Source of the DNA: Tigriopus japonicus | Lineage: Eukaryota; Arthropoda; Copepoda; Harpacticoida; Harpacticidae | NCBI GenBank assembly: GCA_010645155.1 | Contig: CM021320.1 | Span: 8,240,000 to 8,303,999, forward strand | Direction of reading: 5' to 3' | Length of the DNA stretch: 64,000 nt | Part shown: piece by piece, positions 32,301 to 39,921 of the stretch | Numbering within the stretch: the stretch's first letter is position 1 | Layout of the letters: every line of letters begins with the position of its first letter | Translations under genes and position numbers: made by a program | The notes under the pieces: model-generated | Databases searched by the model: none | Seen by the model: only the letters and a program-made list of their open reading frames with translations | Told to the model about the DNA's origin: nothing

Positions 32301-33707
32301 CGTCCTCATGTGGTAAAAATTTTCAACAACCCATTCTGTGTAGGAGTATGAAGTGAACTTTGAGAGAGCATATCTTTTGACTCCGAAGTTTGATTGAGTT
32401 GAAAATTGGATTATGGATTCTTCATAGTACAAAAACATGAATCTCGTTGAGAACAACTTGTTTGGGGGATTGAGACAGAAAAAGAATCCTTCTCATCCCT
32501 CAGATTTGATTCCATCTTGCGTAGAGTTCTTGATCCAACGGTCTATTCAGCTATTGAAAATTCAATCTTCAGATAGATAATACTGCGTCCATTTGCCTTG
32601 CAGATGGCTCCAAACTCAAAGCTTTGGAATCAAAATTTAGTTTTCAATGCAAAAAAACTTCCAATGGGAACCAAAGTGCCAAATGGCGGGAATATTGCTT
32701 CATGGAACTTTATTCCTACACCCATCATTAGACATGTGTAAACGGAAATAACCGGACTCCAAGTGAAGTGACGTCACATTTAATCAAATTTAAACACAAC
32801 CAAACCCAATTTAAACCTAACCTAACTTAAGCCTAAAGAAACTTAATTCAAACCTAACTTAACATTATCTAAATCTGAGAGGTATCATGTCATTTCTCAT
32901 GGAGTACAGTGATTTACGATTAGATTAGACGTGTATCGACTAAAAATAAATATTTTTTTTACAAACCTAGAAAACCGTTTCTCGCTTTCCTTCATTTAGC
33001 ATCCAAGTTCCTTCAGTTCTATCCTCTTTTACGTTGATATTTATCTTTGACACAATCTCCAACCTTATTTTTCGATCAAAACGAGCCCATCATTGCAAAA
33101 TATGCCCAAAATGTAACTCCCATATTACCTTAAAATCTCAAGTAGCTCATGAGAAAGACGCGTCAATTTTAAAGCTCCACGTTAGTGTCAAAATACTTTC
33201 CACCCTAACAACAAGATTTGCTCAAAATTACAAAGAAATAATCTCCTTTATAACTCGCTCTTTCTAAACCATCATAGTTAGTGCTGTCAGTGATGATTAA
33301 ACCCAGAAAGAGAAGTCTTCAATAAAACAAATTTAACATCAGATCTATCTAGTAACAACGAGGATCATTTTCCCAAATCCCTTCCCTCAATAAAATTTCA
33401 ATGCATGCCATGCTTCCTTCAGCCGTGTTTTGAACCACGTGGTCGCCCTCCCAACACAAAAATCTTTCCTTCTTGGACACTTCAGTCACTGCCTACATCA
33501 ATCATGGTCTTAGCTACCCCAACTTTGAAGGCCCATTACGTCCAAAACGGCCTCAATCGGGATCGATTTGAGCGCGGAATCGGCTTCCTTGGGCTTTCAG
33601 CTAGATATTAAACCCATAAGAGAGTGCGGATGAAGGCCGCTTAGGGGGAAAAATCGGTGGAAAAGAACGGATGATTTACGGCTAATACGCTTACCTTGCG
33701 AAGCCAT
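17348..33707 (-). CDS. eIF4B: eukaryotic translation initiation factor 4B
   Basis: Nine coding exons: 33707-33695, 30415-30090, 27365-27148, 25152-25025, 23683-23621, 23489-23292, 21471-21132, 18823-18559 and 17422-17348. All have GT..AG ends and matching phases, giving 541 residues. eIF4B stimulates the eIF4A helicase during mRNA recruitment to the ribosome in the cytoplasm. The start MASQGKKGKKSKGKTIDLN and the acidic SSWADEMDEMD match the family. One RRM lies at about 89-165, with RNP2 (AYVGNL) and RNP1 (KGYGYVDF) split by intron 2. Exons 3-6 and 8 are Arg/Gly/Asp/Tyr-rich like the vertebrate DRYG region. Exon 7 has two copies of SIFGGAKPVDT plus REREIEEKL-type segments, the family signature. 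The C-terminus NFVGSNKFSHLP matches the conserved tail. Introns of 0.1-3.3 kb are full of mobile elements. Function is known from the family; the exon model is read directly. Confidence 0.95.
17477..17918. mobile_element. MITE with CTAGGGACCC ends, in the last eIF4B intron
   Basis: Outer ends CTAGGGACCCTAATATAGAC and the complement of CTAGGGACCCTGATGTAAGA. Similarity of the arms extends about 40 bp inward. TA follows on the right and AA precedes on the left, so a TA duplication with one change is possible. No real ORF. Confidence 0.65.
18824..19559. other. eIF4B intron 7, proximal part
   Basis: Intronic sequence with no further gene or repeat that I recognise before the long-inverted-repeat element. 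Confidence 0.6.
19564..20698. mobile_element. 1.1-kb element with about 450-bp terminal inverted repeats
   Basis: Starts CACGGTGTTCCGAATGGC and ends with the complement. The arms (about 19564-20010 and 20250-20698) are near-identical in inverse orientation, with a loop of about 240 bp. The flanks TAGC (19560-19563 and 20699-20702) are a 4-bp direct repeat. CAC termini with short duplications recall the CMC/Chapaev group, but that is only a suggestion. It lies in eIF4B intron 7. Partial copies occur at 10880-11225 and 43905-43961. Confidence 0.85.
20703..21131. other. eIF4B intron 7, distal part
   Basis: No feature seen beyond the splice donor beside exon 7. Confidence 0.55.
21472..22131. other. 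eIF4B intron 6, unassigned part
   Basis: No gene, RNA or repeat recognised. The + strand open stretch 21681-21932 has no supporting features. Confidence 0.5.
22145..22599 (-). mobile_element. composite tRNA-derived SINE
   Basis: Read on the minus strand, the head AGGGGTGAGGCATGGCGTAG (A box) with GGGGTTCGATCCCGG (B box) is followed by a middle part. That middle has two copies of CTCAACTCTTCGGAGTCAAA. A second tRNA-like B box, CCGGTTCGATCCCGGG, comes next, and the tail ends in CAAACAAACAAAC. The 13-bp direct repeat AAAGTGATGGAGG flanks it exactly (22132-22144 and 22600-22612), as expected for LINE-driven insertion. It lies in eIF4B intron 6. Confidence 0.9.
22613..23291. other. eIF4B intron 6, remainder
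   Basis: AT-rich intron sequence between the SINE and exon 6. Nothing recognised. Confidence 0.55.
23684..25024. other. eIF4B intron 4
   Basis: AT-rich, no recognisable gene or repeat family member. Confidence 0.55.
25153..25685. other. eIF4B intron 3, exon-4 side
   Basis: No recognisable feature. The long open stretch of 25418-24996 on the minus strand is largely intron read-through into exon 4. Confidence 0.5.
25836..26010 (+). repeat. unnamed repeat, also present at the window's right edge
   Basis: GTCATCATTTTTGGCGGGAA, CTGATGAGCGTGCGAGGTA and TTGAAATAGCAATTCTT-like sequence are shared with 63848-64000. The full length is not visible because the second copy runs out of the window. The minus-strand open frame 26179-25691 overlaps it but shows no known domain. 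Confidence 0.7.
26343..26899 (+). mobile_element. MITE family with long imperfect TIRs, full copy B
   Basis: Left arm ATCTATTAATACTAGACGGA... CAACTGTTGAGCGGACA and right arm TGTCCGCTCAACAGTTG... CTATTTAGTGATTATAATTG are diverged complements of over 100 bp. It matches copy C at 42342-42878 end to end and copy A at 9636-10036. No transposase. Confidence 0.85.
27366..29530. other. eIF4B intron 2, larger part
   Basis: No gene or known repeat recognised. Open stretches at 27626-27919 (-) and 27885-28112 (+) lack supporting features. Confidence 0.5.
29535..29875. repeat. direct tandem duplication, two copies of about 170 bp
   Basis: 29535-29708 and 29710-29875 share TTTGATTTGGTATGGGACTT-like starts, CACAAAATAATGTTCAAGAA and TTTCAGCAACTAATTA ends, with about 10-15 per cent divergence by eye. 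It lies in eIF4B intron 2. Confidence 0.85.
30416..32735. other. eIF4B intron 1, with a relic of the fold-back MITE at about 32285-32440
   Basis: Mostly unassigned AT-rich intron. 32285-32440 recalls the fold-back family (GTGAACTTTGAGAGAGCATA, TTGACTCCGAAGTTTGATTG) at low similarity. Confidence 0.5.
32736..32930. mobile_element. short MITE, copy 2
   Basis: Same ends and interior as 6048-6226: GTAAACGG, GGACTCCAAGTGAAGTGACG, AACCTAACCTAACTTAA, then CTCATGGAGTACAGTGATTT. It lies in eIF4B intron 1. Confidence 0.8.
32931..33694. other. eIF4B intron 1, promoter-proximal part
   Basis: Starts AT-rich and becomes noticeably more GC-balanced toward exon 1 (33400-33690), which may include intronic regulatory sequence. 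No gene was recognised. Confidence 0.45.
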
Positions 33708-35595
33708 GGTGAGTTGAACCAACAAGACGCCGATCGACGTCAATTTTGCCGACGCCGGAGATGTGATGGAATCAATCCAGGGAGGCTCTATAAATGATAA
33801 GTTTATGTCAGAGAAGGTCTTTGGGCATGCAGTAGGTACGATCATTTGACAGATAGTTGTAATAAGTTGTGAAATATCGAAGTTGAATACTGCTAGCTAT
33901 TAAAGAAGAAAAAGATATAAACCGTTTTCAGTTTAAGTAAATGTAAGTTACGATCCTCTTTTTTGAAAGCGCTTCAATTTTGTTGATTAGATCATGAACT
34001 ATTGATTTGGAACTATAAAGCTTCCATACTGCTTTGCGTATCATATTCAAACCTCATTGAGAAGAGTTTATTAAGTGATAGGGCAATTTTGTGGATAAAA
34101 TTTGTGTCTTTTTGGTTGGAGATTTAAAAATTGGCAAGCCTGTTCTGGAACTCAGCTGTCGAATCAACGCGAGGAAATCCATAGATAAACCACGTGTAGA
34201 TAGTTGTAATAGAGATAACGACTCGAGCTCGATGCCCTACTTATTGTTCAGGATGTCATTTTTGTGTTAATTAGAAATTGGTGAAACTGATAAAAGTAAT
34301 TAAATTATTCTTATGATTAGATTTAAAAAAAATTAAATCTAGCAAATCTGGCCATCAATGATTTGCCATTCCCTTGGCCTTAATATTAGGCAACGCAGGA
34401 ATATGAGCAGGCGCAACTTGTTTTCTCTTCTCTGTCATACTCGCAACCTCTCATTAATATTTGGGCTCTCTGCGAGGTTCTTTTTCGGTTACCTTGTTTT
34501 CCGAGCTATCTCTTGGCTGACGAACAAAGGAAAGCCGAACATGATTGGTCTTTTATGCGATTTTCCTCTTGTTCAGACAGGTACATCTAGCCATTTGGAA
34601 ATTATCAGGATCTATCATTTGGAACCATCCTTCAAAATGGTGAGACAGTTCTGTTCCCTAAGTCTAAAGTACAAATGTGATGGTTTGCCCATTCATAGTC
34701 TCTGGGGAATGATGGAACAGAGCCAGGAAAACTTCTTGACGAGAACCATCTCCATTTTTCCCAGTCAGTGTCACGTTCAAAGCTAGCACGATCCCCCAAA
34801 AGACATCTTTCAGTCTTCCGAAAAAGAAAAAAAATAGACAGAAACATGACGATCTAAACGTATTCTATGCACTCCCATTAATCTGATGATGATCTTCTCT
34901 TCTTATGCCCTGTGATGAAGTCTGCTTTCGGTTTGAACGAGCATCATGATCATTTGCTTCTAAACTATCTGAGGTTTGCCAAATTCCAACGTGGTCAATG
35001 CATCAAGTCGGTGAATTCGTCTTTTGAAGATGCCAAGGATACAAGGTAGGGGGTGGACTTAATTGTTGAGCTTGAGACTCGGTGCACCTTCCAAATACTC
35101 TTACTAAACGAAAGCAAATATTCAGAACATTTGATTTATTCTACTGTTAGTCATAAAAATACATTTTATCCCTACCGAAGCTATTTCCATGAGCAGTAAT
35201 ATTGTTTTGTTTGTTACGTACATCATTGCACTGTTTTTGGGTGTTCCATGAAGGAAGATTGCAATGGACACAACCAAACGAAATACATTTTTTTAACGCC
35301 TTGAAAATGAAAAAGAATTTTTAGGCAAATAAATTCAAAAATGTCTTTTTTGGACATTTAAATGAAACAAATAAAGTAAGAAATGTCTTTTTGGGCAAAA
35401 ATAGCAAAAATAGTAAGTTTGGGCAAAAAAGAAAGAAAAGATATTTTTTTCCCAAAAATGCAAAGAAACAAGGAAATATAGTCTCAGATCATGTTTTGTC
35501 AAAGCATTGGACACAATAATTGACAATCTTAAATAAAAATACATCTTGATGAAAAAAGCTTGCCAATAAAAACAATCTGAGACAACATTGTTTTT
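33708..35595. other. 5' region of eIF4B and intergenic sequence
   Basis: The bases just right of 33707 form the 5' leader of eIF4B on the minus strand. The promoter must lie further right, but I see no firm TATA box or initiator. The + strand open stretch 34358-34786 has no domain and no intron context. Confidence 0.45.
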
Positions 35596-35614
35596 CTGAA
35601 AGATGGTGACAGGA

Positions 35615-35990
35615 CAACTCGACCCAGCGGACAACTCGACCCAGGACAACTCGACCCAACGGACAACTCGACCCACCGGACAACTCGACCCAACGGACAA
35701 CCCGACCCAGGACAACTCGACCCAGCGGACAACTCGACCCAGCGGACAACTCGACCCAGCGGACAACTCGACCCAGCGGACAACTCGACCCAGTGGACAA
35801 CTCGACCCAGCGGACAGCTCGACCCAGTGGACAACTCGACCCAGCGGACAACTCGACCCAGTGGACAACTCGACCCAGCGGACAACTCGACCCAGCAGAC
35901 AACTCGACCCAGCAGACTACTCGACCCAGCAAATAACTCAACCCAGTCGATAACTCGACCCAGAGGACAACTTAACCTAATGAACAAGTC
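35615..35990. repeat. 17-bp minisatellite (GGACAACTCGACCCAGC)
   Basis: About 20 units, very regular in the middle and decaying after 35930. Because 17 is not a multiple of three, all frames stay open and give STQRTTRP- or GSSCPLGRV-type peptides, which are not genes. Confidence 0.95.
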
Positions 35991-36172
35991 GAGTCTGAAA
36001 ACAACTAAACTCACTACAAAAGTCGAGCTTGTGGAAATCTGAAAATGCACAAAACTCAAACTAGTGGTTCAAAATATTCACTTTAATTCAAAAAATCAAA
36101 TTTGAGGAAGAAACAATCTGCCTTTGGCAGTAGGAAAAATCAGTAATATAATAGTCAATAGCAAAAAAAAAA

Positions 36173-36250
36173 GGGAAGATGGTGTAGCGCAGTTGATTAA
36201 CGCGCGTCCGAGCTAAGCTCGGTTTCATGGGTTCGAACCCAGGTCTTCCC
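36173..36250 (+). other. tRNA-like sequence (degenerate tRNA or SINE head)
   Basis: Acceptor arms GGGAAGA and TCTTCCC pair perfectly. A D-arm GTGT...ACGC and a T-arm with GGGTTCGAACCC are present, so both internal promoter boxes are recognisable. However, the anticodon arm has C at the invariant U33 position (loop GCTAAGC, nominal anticodon TAA), the T-loop is one base short, and the long arm expected for tRNA-Leu is absent. It is more likely a tRNA-derived SINE head or pseudo-tRNA than a working gene. Confidence 0.6.
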
Positions 36251-36650
36251 CCCCTTCCAACCCTGCTCTGAAGTCTAGTGGATTATTGCCTCGAACGGCG
36301 CGACCTGAACCCAGAATGGGCCCCTTTAGTACATTCAATTGTATAGAAAATCAAAACAACTAAGGATGAATATTGACACTGTAAAAATCCAATGTGTAAA
36401 ATAAACACGCAATAAACATTATTTTTTTAATAGCAAAAATGCCTTTTGATAATATGAAGTTATACATATTTTATAGATTTTCTGAAAAATGGGGATCTGC
36501 CATGCAATTTTGATTACTAGAAGTTCAATTGATTGGTTAGTTCTTTTTGTGCCTTTTTGAAGTTGTCCACTAAGTCGAATTTCTGCTGAGTCAAGTTGTT
36601 TATTAGGTTAAGTTGTCTGCTGGGTCAAGTTGTCCGCTGGGTCAAGTTNA

Positions 36651-36941
36651 TAGGAAAAAAGCTGAAGTATTCAATTCTCTTTTCAAGTCAAAGATTGAGA
36701 AAATAAGAGATTCTCTGAACCATTTTCAAACTGAAGACCCATTCATTAGGCTCCAAGGTCATCTTAGGATCCAAAACACATTTCAACTGACCCCTGTACG
36801 AGAAAGCGAAGTGCTGGAAGAAATCAAAAACCTTAAGAGCAAGTCAAGCTCATGACTGGACGGAATCACCCCAAGAGTACTAAAGAGCGCAGGAAACGAA
36901 ATAGCAACACCTCTCACCAAGCTCATTAACGAATCCTTCAA
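36651..36941 (+). pseudogene. LINE reverse-transcriptase N-terminal fragment, next to a gap
   Basis: The frame reads KKAEVFNSLFKSKIEKI, VRESEVLEEIKNLKSKSSS, then a stop where the family has Gly, then LDGITPRVLK and PLTKLINESF. This is the region just before and at the start of RT in jockey/CR1-like elements. A single N at 36649 and the gap at 36942-36997 bracket it, so its position inside the array may be an assembly join. Confidence 0.8.
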
Positions 36942-36997
36942 NNNNNNNNNNNNNNNNNNNNNNNNNNNNNNNNNNNNNNNNNNNNNNNNNNNNNNNN
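36942..36997. other. assembly gap
   Basis: A run of 56 undetermined bases, plus a lone N at 36649, lies inside the 17-bp array region. Confidence 0.99.
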
Positions 36998-37104
36998 TTG
37001 TCCGTTGGGTCGAGTTGTCCGTTGGGTCGAGTTGTCCGGTGGGTCGAGTTGTCCGTTGGGTCGAGTTGTCCGCTGGGTCGAGTTGTCCTGGAACCCTGAA
37101 AGAT

Positions 37105-38681
37105 AACACAATGCACCCAAAAAGAAGTATTTCCATTCAGAAAACAGTTGACTCTTTGCCAAAGAGTGGTATTAAAAAAGCAAGTCCGTTTAACTATGTC
37201 AAAATCTGACCACAGGTGGCGCTAAAATCAATTGGTTCAAGGTAACATTTTACAGATCCGATTGCATTCCATTTCTTTGCTTATGAAATATTCTGCGCAT
37301 TTTCCAAAATGGAGTAGCCGTTTTTATCATTATATTGGCATTTTTTGTGTTTATTTGCCATTTATTTGCTTGCTTGCCATTTTATTTGCCATTTTGGACG
37401 TGTTTATTTGCCATTGTTGGGCCTAAAAGGCATGTTTCATTTGCCGAAAATATGCAACTTAATTATTATTAAGTTGCAGATGTGTTACTTTTAGATTGTC
37501 AAGCTACTTATGTACGCAATGTTGTATTTCAGTTATATAAGCAGATGCGCTTATGAAATGAAGAATTTGACAAATAATAAGAATACGAACACTAAGATGT
37601 CCATTACTTTGCTTCCTAATGTCGTGTTTACCCATTAAGCAAATTGTAAATGAATGACCTTTATGGAGAAAAATTGTCAGGCTACAATGCGAGAGTAAAT
37701 CTCGAGTAGTATTTGTAAATATAATTGAAATATTGATAACTATGCAAGAATTGACAGTGCTCGTCATTAGGGCCCAGAAAACAAAATTATTTTAATGCAC
37801 AGCAGAAAGCCTAGAAGTTTTGAGAAGGGGCAGCTGACGGTCGTGCATGTTAATCATCAGCTGACGCAACTCTTCTTGGAACTTTCAGGATTTCTTCTCC
37901 AAAGTCCCCTCCCAAAAATGTTTTTTTTTTCTGGGCCCTGCTTATCTAAAAGGAACATTGGAGCCTACAGTTTTCCGAGAGAAGGCAATCACCTTTTTAT
38001 GCTCAGGAAAGGAGCTCTCTTGTAATCATTTCTTTATGCAATGTCTTATGGGATGTGTCTTTCATCTCATGATGGAGGTTGTTATCGAAAAGGTTGCTTT
38101 TACATTTGAGGGGCTCTCCAAACGTCAACGATTCACTGCGAATGAGATCTTGCTTTTGAGACTGCGAAGCCCCTTTGCAATTGAATTTGTCAAATTGGGG
38201 GAACTTTTCCCCAACGTTTGGCTAGGTTTCCAGGCCACATCAAAGAACGGAAAGAAACCTACGTATCTGTGATACCACGTGGACCGAGATTTCCTGTACG
38301 GCCATTCAGGACAAGGTCGCGTTAATGCGGACCCGGATTGATGAAATTGGGCAAAATCAGAACGAACGTTCTCGGTAAACTAATATCCTTTGCGAAAGGA
38401 GTAGAAACATCGATCTATATGACAACATTCCATTGGTAAATCTTTGAAAATAAGATAAAGATAAGTTCTGCATCTTGGACAACTAGAAAGTGACCTTAAG
38501 TTCACATTAAACCCCTTATTTGATAAGCCTCTTTACTTCATTTAAATTTTTTTTTATGCCCTATTCATTTTGACAAATATAATTTCAGGTAGTGCGCTCA
38601 TACCCCTTAACGTGCGCTATAGTAGAAGGCTCCTGTAATTGCAAATCTTGACATCAAGAAAGTAACTAAACCAATTTTCAG
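37105..38681. other. no gene seen
   Basis: Includes a small palindrome at 37452-37475 (CAACTTAATTATTATTAAGTTG region). Open stretches at 37795-38272 (+) show no recognised family. Confidence 0.45.
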
Positions 38682-38788
38682 GATCATTATGATAAAAAGC
38701 TTACGAGGTTGGTGAGATTCGTAGAATCATTAGGCGGATTGGAGGAGATTTCGAGATTATCTTTAGAGGAGGGAAGTCATGGTATGAG
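38682..38788 (+). CDS. possible upstream (N-terminal) exon of LZTFL1
   Basis: After a TTTTCAG acceptor an open frame reads DHYDKKLTRLVRFVESLGG up to a GTATGAG donor. Aligned without gaps to the LZTFL1 start, it shares the H, RF, S and GL positions. However, its end phase does not fit the next exon at 39922, so another small exon or a different donor would be needed. Treat it as a candidate only. Confidence 0.35.
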
Positions 38789-39921
38789 AATAATAAGTTT
38801 GGCAATGTTGTGACATCATTATGAGACTTTTCCTTGAGGATTCACGTGCTTTAAGAGCAAGAATTAAAAATGGTTTGAAGTTATTTCAGGACATGCCAGA
38901 TTAACCTTTAAAAGGATATTTAATGAAATTCAAATATTAAAAAAGGTTAAATACATCCTCAAAAATTATTTGGTCAAAGTAATGCAATGTTTTTAGATTG
39001 CTATTTTGTTCTCCAGTTTAGTCTTGTTTAGCAACTCGTCATTGTTGTTCATTTTGGGAGCAATTCCAAGGATAAACTTAAGTAAAACGTCAGCACTTTT
39101 GTTTTTGTTTCTTATGTTTAATGCATGGTGTACCGGGGATCAAAAGCTACCTCTTTGGAACATTTCGAGCAATAAGAAATATTTCTGTGTTAATAACATA
39201 ACAACACCCCTTGCATTATTAGCAGGTTTCGTTGTACGGTCAAAGCTGGATGTCAAAGATATCAAGAAATTGTTGGTCAGTACAAGTAGCAGCATATTCT
39301 TATTTCAGGAGAAATGTTGCACCCAATGTTTTGGTCAGGCGCTGAATGGCTTTGTTTGAACCTGAAAAACGATTGGGAAACATTGGCTTCGTTGTACTTT
39401 TGCTTGATTTCGTGAGAAGTGCAGAAACCAAGTTTACAATAGATCTCGTGTTGCAGGTCTTTAGAAAGGATGTCGTTATCTTGGAAAAACAAAACGTCTT
39501 CGAAGAAAAGACTCAATAAATGGCCAAAATGGCTTCAGATCAGTTGTCCCCACTAGCCCTTTATCGATTTTGTAGCCAAAGATTCAGTCTACAGAACCAA
39601 CGTACCAAGTTCATGTTCAAACCCAATTTGCTTTCGTCTTAAAACGCAAAAGTCAAAAGTGATTTACTCGAGTACAATTCATGATTTTGAAACCAACTTC
39701 AAGTACCTAAATCAAGCTTAGATCAACAAGCAAACTAATAAGCCAAACTTGCCTTCAAATAAAAAAAATCAGCAAAGAGGCTCCAAAATCCAATTTTAGT
39801 CCTTTGAACAATGTGTTTAAAAGAACAAATAGCACACCCAAAGCAAGTGTGCCATTTGCAGATGTGTTTGTTAGCCTTATCATCAGTCTCCAACCCGTCG
39901 TTTTTTTGCCTTTTGTTCCAG
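38789..39921. other. probable LZTFL1 intron, unassigned
   Basis: Contains an alternative exon candidate after TTATTTCAG at about 38889, whose phase also fails to join 39922. No repeat was recognised. Confidence 0.4.

Larger units (their letters stand above)
35605..37095. mobile_element. MULE-like non-autonomous element with 17-bp arrays at both ends
   Basis: Outer ends GGTGACAGGACAACTCGACC and the complement of GGTTCCAGGACAACTCGACC are flanked by the exact 9-bp direct repeat CTGAAAGAT (35596-35604 and 37096-37104). This is the size typical of Mutator-like elements. The left end has about 20 copies of GGACAACTCGACCCAGC. The right end carries the same unit inverted (36550-36648 and 36998-37090). 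The interior holds a tRNA-like sequence, a LINE fragment and a gap. ORFs over the array are artefacts. Confidence 0.8.

Noticed and set aside
34358..34786. 142-residue + strand ORF upstream of eIF4B
   Set aside because: No domain, no codon pattern and no splice context; chance opening in unassigned sequence.
35335..36059. Overlapping ORFs of 110-177 residues over the 17-bp array
   Set aside because: The unit length is not a multiple of three and has no stop, so every frame stays open. The peptides are pure repeat translations.
36173..36250. Functional tRNA-Leu(TAA)
   Set aside because: C at position 33, a short T-loop and no long variable arm; it is better read as a tRNA-like SINE head or pseudo-tRNA.
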